This document shows positions 1 to 12,000 of a stretch of 64,000 nt of DNA, piece after piece. Position 1 is the first letter of the stretch. Every line of letters begins with the position of its first letter. Source of the stretch: Pseudoscleropodium purum (lineage: Eukaryota; Streptophyta; Bryopsida; Hypnales; Brachytheciaceae); assembly GCA_963969395.1 (NCBI GenBank), contig OZ017800.1, forward strand, positions 15,532,479 through 15,596,478. Direction: 5' to 3'. The position numbers were made by a program, and so were the translations under genes. The notes beneath the pieces were generated by a model that searched no databases, had not been told where the DNA came from, and worked only from the letters and a program-made list of their open reading frames with translations.

Positions 1-2400
1 AAGAAGTATGAGATTTTGTTGGTCGATTTGGTGTCGTCAATTTGCCTATGTGCCATTTTCAAGCATAGATAAACGAACTGTTTGAATTTTGTAAGATTGA
101 GTTAGTTATGAGTTAATCTCAATTATGCAAGTGTGGTGGAAGTTTGAGTAATTTAGACAAATTCGTTGGAGTTACGGGCACAATCGCATGAGCGAATCAA
201 TTGCACTTGTTTGCAAATAATTCACCTGGACTATTTGGCCCAGCAAGTTGATTTTGTATTGTGAATGTGTATTAGTGACTAATTGTCTTGCAGATGTTGC
301 AAATCGATGAAGTGGGATTATTGTACTAACCCAAGTCTAGTTGTTCGGATGTATGTGTGTCCATTTGATTACATATGAGTATTTATAACCTGTGTAAACT
401 CATTATCCTGATAAATACTAAATGAATTCTATGGTCAATTTGTTTGAACTATAAATTGCTTAAGACTAGGAGCTTGCATACTATCTAATAGATGGTGCAA
501 ATGAATTGTAAAGTGCCATAGTTGTGTTTAGCCATTGATTTGAATACACTAAATATCAAATGAGCTCTACACATTGCCTTAAGTTGGGTCACCAAGCACT
601 TCAACAAATATATTATACAATTAATCATTGATGAATTATAATTGTGTACATGGAGTAAATCGATTAGCTTAAAATTTAATGCACAAACTTGTACATTGAG
701 TTATAGCTATTGTCTACTCATCAATTTGCTCTGGATCTAAGGAGCAGGACAAATTGACGAGATTACCAACACTTGAGAATCAAACAAATCATCAGGAATT
801 GCCTCTGTTCAATTGAACCGATTCTTGCCGATTGGGACAAATTGACCTTAAGTATATTGGAAATGCAACAAATTGTATAGATGAACTCTAGGACAAGACC
901 AGTCAATTGAGTCCTTCCAATTAGATCGATAATTTGATTGCATGCACGTTCTTAGGGTCCATTAGTTGGTCAATTGGTCATAGGGTATCCATTTGACGAA
1001 TTGACTCAACTTCCACAACTTTCACAATACTAAAGGTTAAGATAATTTGACTTGGATAAACAAAAGCTAAAAAAAGGATTGAAAGATAAATTCAATTTGT
1101 CCAAGAAAGTTTCCAAACATTTCATACTCTGCATACGAATAGAAAATACCAATTTGATATTTGCATTTAAATTAGTAATAAGGCCTAGTAAAGATAAATA
1201 CTGCCTAGAATGGGGAAAATATAAAAAGGAATTAATTAAAGAATATTGTCCCTAAAAAGTTTATTGTATTTAAAATATATACCTTGGCATTTTGATTATG
1301 TTGATAGTGCATGCATTGTCTAAAAGACGAATTGTTTAGAACCAAAGGATTTGACCCATGCTATTTGATAGTGAACCAAAATACTATATAGGATTGGGAG
1401 TGCATTCATGGAGTCTATTATATTATAGCAATGGGGTTGGACTGTGACTAATTGACAAAGAGTGTGGGTTCTTTTATTTGAAACACCAAAACCAATTACA
1501 AATTATCTTCCAAAAAGTATCCGAAATTATGAAACTAAATGACCTTAGTCACGTATACGTTAGACTATTTGATCTTTCCTTAGGAAATAACCCCTATACT
1601 AGTTGTCTTGGGATTTTGTTGAGTAGACAAAATTCACAATATAGGGAGAAATTACAGTTGAATCTAGAGGAGGACTTGCTAGAAGTGAAGAAGTATTTGC
1701 CATGTATTCCAAGCCACCTTAGTCTTCATTCTTGAGTTTTTAGAACTCTCCTACGATTCATAGCATCCTCCGTGAAGTAGAAAAAATAATAGCGTTGGAT
1801 CCGACGATGACATCATCGACCTTCACCACAATGCACTGCCCGCACATACATATGGACTCTCGACTATAGAATCCGAGCATGCAACTACAAAAAAAAGGAT
1901 GAATGAAAAATTGAGATTGAGATTGGCATCGGGAAAAAAGGATAGTCTTCAATAGTATTGTTATAGTATACAATCAGTACTTTGTCAATGTTTACGTAGT
2001 ATAATACTGCATCAATATTGTTGCACTACTAATAAGGAGATTACTGCTTGTAGTAATCAATCAAAACTAAATTAACGTTGCCGACGGAACATTTTATTAT
2101 TTAGTACTGCCATGTTCATTGCTCAATATTGTTTCAAAACTAAGACTATGTCAAATTTAAATTTAATTTTCTTTAATTAAAAAAGTAGAATTCTTTGCTT
2201 GTCACCCAGGCACGCAAGCTCGCTACTCAAGCAGGGCCACCTGGGTATGTAGCTCACCACGCAACTAGAGTGCCATCCATGGGAATTGTACTCCGTATCT
2301 CCTAATTGTGACTCAGGGTTTGGTCCATTCCACCATAGTTAGTATTATTCAATGAACAAGGAGGTATAGAATGAGTATTTAGCTAGTTTTTCTAATTGTT
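1..2400. other. AT-rich intergenic DNA, no gene seen
   Basis: No open frame here resembles a protein family. The first ~1.1 kb is unusually dense in the word CAATTTG/CAAATTG and its variants (for example near 38, 435, 749, 838, 985 and 1007), on both strands. This suggests an old element with subterminal motif arrays, but no ends could be defined. Short open frames at 1052-1255 and 1478-1735 lack coding character. Confidence 0.5.
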
Positions 2401-2424
2401 CTTTGTTCGCTTTGTAAAATCGGC

Positions 2425-2785
2425 ACACTTTGCAAGCCATTTTGGCATAGTAGAACAATCTTTTTTAGAAAACTTAGGACTATAAAAAGAGGTAAAATTA
2501 AGCTAACTTTCATATACAAAAATCCGTTTCAAAGTTTGACAATTCAATTATGAGTTATGTACAAAATTCAGAGAAGGTGTTTAAAAATGTTCAAGAAAAT
2601 GTCCTTTTCAACCCCTCTCAGAACTTCGTCCATAACTTTTGATTGGAGGTTCAAAATCTCAAACGGATTTTTGGAGATGAAAGATAGCTTGACTTTTCAA
2701 CTTTTCGTAGATCAAAATTTTCTACAAAAAGTTATTTTACTATTCCAAAATGGCTGTCAAAGTCTGCTGAGTTTTGAAAACATCA
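2425..2785. mobile_element. Foldback (long inverted-repeat) element, copy 1
   Basis: This ~360 bp segment is an imperfect palindrome. The left arm carries ATGAGTTATGTACAAAATTC and the right arm carries the inverted equivalent around GTCCATAACTTTTGATTG. The outer ends contain GGCATAGTAGAA and its inverse. The same structure recurs near 59.9, 61.2 and 63.1 kb, so this is a dispersed non-coding MITE-like family. No transposase is present. Confidence 0.6.
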
Positions 2786-3289
2786 AATTGTGAATGATTT
2801 AAGTGTTAAGAAAAAAATTCACTGCACAATATCTTTCAAGAAGTCTTGCAACCCTGCTATGAAGTCTAATAAAAAAAAAATGTACATCAAATTTCTCAAA
2901 ATTATAATTAAATTTGGAAAAACAATTGAACCATCATGCTCAAATGTATAAAAGTAGTCATAATGTAAAGATGAATTAGTAAAATATATTTGTAATTTAC
3001 AAATATCTACTTAATAAAATCTAGGAAAGCAAGACCTTCTCATTTACTCATTTTTCATCTCCAAAGGTGAAGAAAAAATCTTCTCTATCTTCAAAGAATG
3101 GGCCCTCCAAATTTCAAAGTGAGAGTGCCACACCCCTAATCTCTTGTAGTACTTGTCTAATATTCTTTCAATACAAAATTGATATTTTAAACTGTACAAT
3201 TGCAATGTACATTCAAAACAATTCTTATTTAAGAATATTGTTGCAATCAATATGGCAATGATACTGAATTTTCCAATATTATTTAGGTA

Positions 3290-3420
3290 TATTTTTAGTA
3301 TTGCATCAATACTGTAAATAATTAGAATTCCATCAATATTGCAACAACAACTAATTTTCTTAGAATTGAATAGCTACAAAATTTGTATTGCATCAATATT
3401 GCAAAAATACTTAACCCCTA
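3290..3420. repeat. Recurrent TTGCATCAATATTGCAA motif
   Basis: The near-palindromic motif TTGCATCAATATTGCAA and variants occur several times here, and again near 2005-2030 and 4395-4450. It looks like a short dispersed word shared by neighbouring repeat fragments. No function can be assigned. Confidence 0.35.
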
Positions 3421-3424
3421 AAGG

Positions 3425-4380
3425 TTAGACACTATGTTTTCACCAAAATCGCTTCCAAACTGCCATTTGTAGTATAAGTATCAAATTTTAGAAAAAAAAA
3501 GTTTTTGGACACATGTAACCATAGTATCTTGTAGTAAGCTTGTTTGAAAACATGTGGAAAAAATTTCAAAAATTTCCTCCGTGTAGATTGCAAGATATTA
3601 GCATTTGAAGTGACTAATTTCTTTTTTTTGGCCCTACAAAAATCCGGGCAGCTACACTTCAAAAGGTCACATTTATATGAAAAAATGTCCAAACTGATGG
3701 TTATTCTTTGGATTCATTTTCCAAATCAAGTTGGCTATATTTCCTAAAAAATTCGGATCATTTGGAATCATACAACATATAGGAAAAAAATAGTAAGTAG
3801 AAAGGAGTAGAGAATGATTCAAATACTAAATTGTTAACAATTTATTTATGGAATTGAAAAATGCCAATCCCAATGGTTGTAATGGTATAATAAACAATCT
3901 ACACCCAAGGTTTTTATTTCTTTCAAAAATATTGAAAATTGAGTTAAATAAAGGACTTCAAAGTTTGTTTTAGAGTAGATTTTCAATAGCAACCCGCAAA
4001 CTCCAACAAACTAAAATTCCTCATAACTTTTTACTCATTGATCAAAATGGAATGGTTCAAATCTTTCCAAGTATATAAAAATTTAGAGAATAAATTTCAA
4101 ATTTTAATTTAAAAAAAATAAAGTTTTAAAGAGGTTTTTTTTTGCTGTTCGAGCTGCCCGTTGAGTATAGAAGAGTACATATCATACAATAACTTCTTAA
4201 CCATGTAGTCAAAAGTTATGAAAATTGTTAGGCCTTAAAGCAACTCCTTGGGTATATGTTGTGTTAAAATTCTAGCAAAACAAAATAAATACTCCATTCG
4301 TGGTGAGTTGCCCAAAATTTCTATGTTGCCAAAAAACACAGTTTGGGTGTTTAGGGTTTAATTTTTCAGTATTGAATCGT
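3425..4380 (+). repeat. Dispersed repeat family R1, copy 1
   Basis: This stretch is clearly similar to 49440-49990 in the same orientation, to about 56440-57085 in inverted orientation, and in its second half to 60340-60880. Shared landmarks are ATTGCAAGATATTAG, GCCCTACAAAAA and ACAACATATAGGAAAAAA. It holds no conserved reading frame and is probably part of a non-autonomous transposon. Confidence 0.6.
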
Positions 4381-4514
4381 TGTACTTTGTATACTGTATT
4401 AGTATTGCATATTAGGGAAACTACATCAGCATTGTTGCAATACTGTTGCAATCCGGGGGGATAGAGCAATTGTTGTTCTCCTTTGTTCATTGTCTAGAAA
4501 GTGGATGCAAATGC

Positions 4515-4745
4515 GTTTAACCTTGTAAGGCTGTCACGGACACTAAGTGTTTGATGGATGATAGAAAATTCCTCTATAGAGGATAGAAGTGCAACTATTC
4601 ATTCTCCATGTTTTGTAGTGAAAAGAGAACTTCTTCTACAATAGTGTGACTTCCAATGAATATTTTCCATTTTTTTAAGTGATTGATTCCCATGGTTTTA
4701 GAAAATGATGATTTCTTTGGAGACCGGCCCATCCTTACAGGGTTA
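4515..4745 (+). repeat. Dispersed repeat family R2, copy 1
   Basis: About 230 bp match 19490-19690, sharing stretches around GACACTAAGTGTTT, CTATTCATTCTCC and TTAGAAAATGATGATTTC. It ends just before the GC-richer PHS1 upstream region. Confidence 0.6.
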
Positions 4746-4779
4746 AGGGTTAAATGGTCGGTTTATAGACCTCCTACCT

Positions 4780-6074
4780 TACCTTACTATGGCCAATAAT
4801 GTCAGCTGAGGCAGCACCACGGGAGGCCACGTGGACAGAGACCAATTCAAATGACAATGCGCCACGTGGTGCCACGAATACTTCCCGGCGGACCCCATTT
4901 GAACTTCTCATCTCGCCAGTTTTCAAATTTGCAATTTCTCCACAGCTCGTCGATTCTTCAGTGAATGCGCTGCCCCAATCCGCACTCCAGACTTCAATCC
5001 CGTGTGAAAATTCGGTGCGCCAGTTTCCAAATTAGAATCCCGTATCAAATTTTCAGAAGTTGCATTGGATCTGTAGGGTTGTCAATCCTTGAGAAGCTTG
5101 TGCGTTTCTAGCAATTTGTCGCCGCCTGCTTTGATCCAAATTCCAGCGATGTTGCAAGTTCCTGTCAATTTGGAATTCACTACTCCATCAGCTCGCGTTT
5201 CGGTACGAGGGTCTTCTCTCTTAGGAATCATTGAGTACAGCTCTATCGCTTACGAAAATTCATGGCCATCTGCGCGCTTTTAAGGACTGTAGTTGAGAGA
5301 ATTGCTTGAGAGGAGTGTTTGTTTATTACGTTTAGACAATTACGGTTAGACATCATTTGACGTTCTTGTTTTTGTACTCAGTGCTTGTATTCTCTTCGCA
5401 GTTGTAGATGTTTTTGCTTTAGAGGTTTGGATTTACAATTAATTCCGACATTTGAGCTTTGAGCATAGTTATTATAATAAGAGTGATTAGAATTTCAAAT
5501 ATATTCTTCTCAGTAATGGAAGGGGATTCCTACGCAGCAGGAAATGCATTTTTTGGATACCACGTGCAGAGGTTATGTGAGGATTCAAAGTTTTGTCGGG
5601 TAGATGACCTAAAATCAATCACTATGAGTTTTGATGTTGAGGTGGGGAACATTCTCGAAATCAATATGTGCAAGATTTCGAGTGTTGCATTTCCGTATTG
5701 TGATTAGGTTTTTCTACCTTGGTTGAGATATCTGTATTAGAAAATAAGCTTATTCAGTCACAAGTTCATATGACAAAAATGCTTATTCAATCTCATTTTG
5801 AAATTATTCAACAAGAAATCATTGTATTCTCTTTGTGGCCATATTTGATTTAGCTGTAGGCTTTGATTGTGTCTGCACATGATTGCTAGAACTTACGATC
5901 GCGGGAAGATATCATTGCTGGAAGTTGCTGGATTCTTGTTGAGATTCTTAAGAGCTTTGCCATTTTCAGGTGGTATAGTTTTCCAATCGCGGTTTGGATA
6001 TGTCCAGGACAGCAATGCGGAGCAAGTGATTGATATGAAACTTTTCGTATTTCTATTTTAGCAGAGGAGTAGCA
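4780..6074 (+). promoter_or_regulatory. Upstream/5'UTR region of the PHS1-like gene with G-boxes
   Basis: Base composition rises sharply from the AT-rich repeats into this mixed, unique sequence. Three CACGTG G-box cores are visible at 4828-4833, 4863-4868 and 5561-5566. The first two lie 35 bp apart and are the type of site bound by plant bZIP/bHLH factors. A splice acceptor (TTTTAG) ends at 6061, 13 bp before the proposed ATG at 6075, so part of the region is probably 5'UTR exon and intron. An ATG-initiated 78-codon open frame at 4799-5035 overlaps the G-boxes. It could be an upstream ORF or an alternative first exon but has no recognisable family. Confidence 0.55.
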
Positions 6075-9000
6075 ATGGCGAGCATGCTTTACCGTCAGGT
6101 ACTGAACTTCGGCCTGTTCTTGTTCGGCCATTCTAATTTTCTTGTATGGACTAGATAACCTTCAAAAGCCAGGAGGCTTGGGAAGGTTATCGAAACTGAT
6201 GTTAAGTTGTACTCCTCAATCAAGAATGTACTTTTTGGGATTCACTTGAGAACTCATAAATGACAGCAATGTTATGCGTAGTAATATTGGGCTTTGGGTT
6301 ATAACCCTCTCCCTCTCAACCAAATACTAATTAAATAAATTATTGCAATCTCCCTCTGCTGTGATGTGTAATATTTTTAGGCCAACACCTGCAAACGTAA
6401 AGATGTGAAATTTTAATTTACTCTTAACACTTTTCAGGTGATCCAACTTGTTAAGCTAAGTTTAGATTCTAGCTTTCAAGAAAAGATTTGAGCTTCTCTG
6501 TGCAACACAATTTCTGTACAATGATGTAAAGCGTGATGTTGCTGTGATTAGGACGGTCATATTAGAAGCGTATTGAATGCCTTGTCAACTTTGTTTGTGG
6601 GACAGGAAAGCGAGGTTGCGAATGAGCTGAAACTGGCTTTGGAGGAGGCGTGTTTGGAACTTGGAGTTTCACTGTCATCAGCTTTTTCACCCTCTGTTAG
6701 TCTCTCCCTCTTATGCTCAAACGAAACGTTTTGCTCTGTATTTGTTGCCACAATGCACTTTGTAGTTTGTGCGTGAGCTATGAAGTCTGTAGCTGTCCGT
6801 GAGCTTTAGAAATCTTATAGAAATCTTGAATATCCGCCAATTTATTTCAAGTGACGCTTTCTAGTCAAAACTTCACTCAGAAGGGTGGCAAATCGTAATA
6901 TTGAGCGTACGCCACGGCATGTAGGTGAAACTGATGGAAGCCAAGCCTTGAGTACCAAGTGGTGCAATTTGTTTAGTCCTTAAGTGGAAAATAAGCCACT
7001 CCATCTTATGGCATCACTGATGTAAAGCAATAAAGACTCAGATACATTTGTGGAGCCACTCAATGGATTGGCTTATCGTCCACTCAGTTCTGGTGATTTT
7101 TGATGAGGTTTCTTGCCTCCTAACACCATGTAACAGGATTTCCACCTTGGGACTGTGTTACTGTGGAATCTATTCAATCCCTAAAGAACCTAGGATTCAT
7201 GATTTTACAATGAATAATTCAATCGATTATGTTGTGGAGAGTATAACTCAGATGGATCAATTATATATCATTAGAATCAACGAAGAAAATTGCATGTGTG
7301 GGTCAAAAATAATATAAAATTGAACAAAAGTGCTGAAAGAGTTCACATATTACCCATTTGAAAGTGCTGAAAGACACTACTCGATTTGAGCTTCTCGGTC
7401 CTTTAGGGGCTACGATTGGAGAGTTCTCTGAGTGTGTGTGTGTGTGTGTGTGTGTTACTACTGGCATAGTTTTATTTTTAAATGGCCAATAAGGGACTTT
7501 TGTCATCACGTGGTTAGTGATAGCCTCTTGAAATATGATATGGAAATGAGTTTTGACAACGATGGGGACAGGCATTGTGGCTGCTGGATGCTTCGCAAGA
7601 AGAGACATCATTGGCAGATTTGGCAGGTTGGCTCTCAATAACTCGGCGTCGCAGTTATCGACCATCTCCATTGAACAAGTATCGCAAATATTCATTAGAT
7701 GACGGGGGCAACTCACAAGTTCAGGAGGGAATTGAAGAAGATGAGAACGTTGAAGTTGTCTCGTTAGGTGATGGGAGTGAAGCCGAAGCACCGCAGGAAC
7801 TGAGGTTGAAGGAAAGACTCAGCAACGCTGTAGAGCTCGATGTATTGGCTAAAGACTTCGACTGGAGCAATCTCTTGTCTGTGCACAGAACAGAGCATGT
7901 GCAATCCGAGGAAGACGAAAGTTCCGACACTCGAGACTCTATAGGCTCTATTGAGGTGTGTTATTCTCTTTCGCGTCTATCTTTAAATAATGCGAGTTGT
8001 CATAGATAGGAACATCAAAAGCGTGATATCCTTCTACGTATGTGGATGCTGGATAATTGGTCTATAACTTTTTGAGTTCAAAATAGTGTATGATGTACTA
8101 AATAAAATGAAGATTGAAATCAGTTAGCTAGTGATTGTTCTGGGACACTTGTAGTGAATGTTAAGAATAAGAGTAAAATTAATTGCTTTAGAATTTTTAG
8201 AGTACATCATCACCATCAGGACCTTTCCCATGATTCATGGAGAGGTTCCTCTTTCTGAATCAGACGGAGGCCTCTCCATGATACATAAGGCCTTCATATG
8301 ATCACTGTTACCATAGGAAGACCTCTCCATAAATCTTGGATCAGATGTTCTTTATAACGATGGTCGAATTCGTTAAATGGGAGTGATTCAATGTGAAGTG
8401 CTCGAACCACTGAGAACAGGACTCGTGTAGATCTGAGGTTCAAGGCGACGGCCTGAAAAGTGACAATCTATTGAAGTTTTGCCAATTTAACCAATTTGAC
8501 GTTAGTGCAGTCTAAGAGTTCCGGAAACGGTCTAATATTATTGAAAACCTTGTTTGAGAATCTTGTCTCTTATTTGATGAACCATTAATTGAAAGTGACA
8601 TTCAATGGTGATATTTGCATCTCTTAGAGAACTGGTTTGGTTGGTGTAACACATTTCTCTTCATGTATTCAGACTTTGTTGGCATTGTTTTGCAAAACTA
8701 CATTATTTTCTCTGTGTATGTTTAGTGGAGATTTGTCGAACCCTAGTAGAGGCGATTCTTTGGCAGATTCAAGTGTTTTGTATGTCGTCAGAGAATGGTA
8801 TATGGTCCTTTATGAAGAATTGATTTGGTGTTTCGTCTTTCCAGGTGACAGTGAATTCTGGAGGAGTGGTCTATTTTGCGATGTTTCGAAACGGTCATAC
8901 AGAATCTGAAAATCATGGATCTCAGGAGAGTGAAACCAAGAGTGAATCTGCAGCAGTTTTCAAATTTGGATCCTCTAGACTGGCCACCCAGTCTGAGCGC

Positions 9001-12000
9001 TTGGGCATTGAAATAGCCCGTCATTTAGGCGTTGCAACACCACAGGTGCTGAAATCCACCAGATTTTTAGCATGGACAAGCTTATGTAGTACCAATTCCT
9101 TGTTTCTTTGCATTCATTAATGCTGTTTATATTATTCAAATAGGAAGAAAGTAAATGGAAAATATGTGCATTACTTTCAGAGAAGAAAATCTCAGATCGA
9201 CTTGTCACTAGGATATAACAAATTTCTAAAGAAGAAGTATAGAGTAGAAGTATTGGGTTTACTAGAAGACAGGTTAATAGAAATTTTAAATAAACAAGAT
9301 TGGTGTTTATAGAATACATAGTTACCAAATGGTTCTAGTGATTTATTACAGACCCCAATTCTTGATTTTGTCATTTCTCTTAATGAACTATAAATTGTTA
9401 CTATGATAACAATTCAGATAACTACTTACTGGAGGTAGCGTCGTGAAGGTCCATGCCGCGGTAGCTGATTTGCATGGGATAGAAATTGCTTAAATCTTAT
9501 AAGTGATTATTGAAGATGTTTAACAATAGTGATGGTTAACAATAGCATGTGCTACTTAAGAAGGTGCCGATTCATTATTGTATTTATACGAGTAATTGCA
9601 TCTGCAACTTGTAGTTGTCAATGCTGATGAATGAATGATTATCATGATCAGTGCTCAAGCCTCTTATTATTACTGCGTTCATTCTACAGGCTAGAGCGAT
9701 CCACAGCAACTCATCAGAGTGGATACAGATTCGAGATTCCGTGCAATCTATCCAAGAAACTGCTGAAGCAGAGGATAATGACATTGGCCTGCAGACTTGT
9801 GAGGAGCTTCTCGAAGCTTTGCGCCTCAGTCGCTGCATGATCATCATGGGGTGTGTTCTTTTTCGCTCCTCTTCAGAGCAATGTGCCACGTGTATTTTTG
9901 AAAGTGCCATGTAGGGTCGTTCCTCTTTTGGCTAAAATTGATCTTGTGCTCATCTTGAGACGCCTTAAGATGCTTTCAATGTATGGCAGTCTAATCTCAC
10001 TACAGCATGTATTGTATTTAGTTTATGATACACTATTTCATAGGCTTAATGTTAACTCAAACACTACGTATTAGCGTATCTCTTGATAAATAAGCTTGAA
10101 ACATCACCTAGTAATAGTTCATTTACTGTGTTGACTGACCGCTTGTTGACTGACAAACTATTCACTCAAAAACTTATCTTTTATCTCTTTCAATGGTCGA
10201 TGGTTGTCTTAAGCTTCAAACAAGCACACCACACAACACAATTAGTGCATTATTTTTATGATGTGCTATTTTGTGGACCATGAAATCATGGATGACACAA
10301 AACTAATGAACGGCGTAGTTGATAGCAATTAGACAATACATGCAGACTATCCTGACGTGAACGTATGCAGGTTCATTCGTGGCAAGCCACTTGCAGAGAG
10401 CAAGCAAGCCTTCTCTCCTGAGAAAGTGGCTGTGAAAACCGCTAGTGCGCTTGGCCGGACGCTTGTCCTGGATATGGTTCTCAGGAACGAAGATCGCCTG
10501 GTTTGCCATTCTCTAGGTCTGTACATCAACCGATTTTCTTCCATGTCTCTCAAAAATTTACATACCCTATGATATTTCTGTCTTTAAATTAGAGTTTTTA
10601 ATCTTTTATTTTTTTTGTGTTTAAACTCTTTGGCCTATCATTTTGAGGCTTTTTGATGTGAAATTTTTTAGTGGTTAATCGCTTCTGTTCCAGGTTGGCG
10701 AGGGAACCCTGGTAACCTGCTTGTCACTGAAGACGTCCCTCATGGAGTAGACAAACTGGGTCCGCCTTTGAGTCTGCCAGTGAGCCTTAGACAGAAACGA
10801 ACGCAGTCTTTCACAGCATTGTCCACATCGGCAAATTCCGAATTGTTGTCTAAGGTGCATCGAGCACCCTCACCCAAGCTCAGCCACGTAGGAACCGCGG
10901 ATCCCCATTCATTACAAGTGAGTTTTTCTCCTTCATACGACTTTAATGTAAACCATGCATCATCTCAAAAGACCGTCATTACTGATTATCAGTTGTTTTA
11001 GTTTTGATTCCAAAAGATGAAAGACCATATTCGTAAATTTTGGGAATTGTAATTGAATTTGGGACTTAGAAAACCTAAAAATCTTCCCTTAAACACCTTT
11101 TATAGCCTAAATTTTATCTCAGTGTAACTTATAGTGTTTTGATGGGTAAATATTGAAGTGACATCGTTTTATTGCAATTGCAACGTTCTTTTTGTGTCTT
11201 TCTAGCATTTAAAAATTTTGATCGTTAAAGCACACTAAAATAGCACATAATAGAATACCAGAATAACGCTAAAATAGTGCCATTTCAGTACTAACCCATC
11301 AATCAATTGAAGTGGCATTGAAGTGGTTGTTGATAAACGTGAAGGGACTTTTGTGATGTTATGTGTTATGGTTTCTCCTTACACTCAACCGTCTCTAATT
11401 GCACACTCGATGATTGCACGTTCTTAGTACAACGTGAGAATTGGTAATAGGGATTAGTTCCCTAACGGGCACCCTCTAACTTAAAGAGACTTTTATGTGT
11501 CCAATGTTTATATATTTCAACCAACACATGGTCTTCAGGGATTCTGGTGATATCGATCTCACTAACAAAATGCTGTCCTCGCAGAACCTGTTAATTCAGG
11601 AAGACTCTGAGACTCTATTGAAGAAAGGAGATGGAGTGGAGGAGCTCAGTTGCTTGCTTGTAGCCATTGACTCAGGGGTAGCACGTCGCCCCCCAGGAAT
11701 GAAGGTGGAACATGACCGCCGAATGTATTCCAAGACGATTGAGCTCCTACTTCATGATGAGGAGACGGCTGCCAATCTTTTGAGAGAGATTAGCTTTGGC
11801 TTCTTGGGACCATCATTTGAAAATGAACCAGCCGATAAAACTGACATTGACCATCAGAAAGTCACAAGAGCGTTTCAGAAAGGAGTGATAGGAGCCATTC
11901 GTGACATGCAAATTTTGAGGATGTTTTTGATCAAACTCTTCCGCACTCTGGACCATAATTTACGGGAGTTTATGGGCTACGTGTCCAGCCAATCAGACAC

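Noticed and set aside
7303..7791. 162-codon minus-strand open frame across the PHS1-like gene
   Set aside because: It is antisense to a well-supported exon and includes the TG microsatellite as a His-Thr run; no domain of its own.
11539..11584. Earlier acceptor (TTCAG at 11538) for the eighth PHS1-like exon
   Set aside because: It puts the junction out of frame and creates an immediate stop. The pyrimidine-rich CTCGCAG acceptor at 11584 restores phase.
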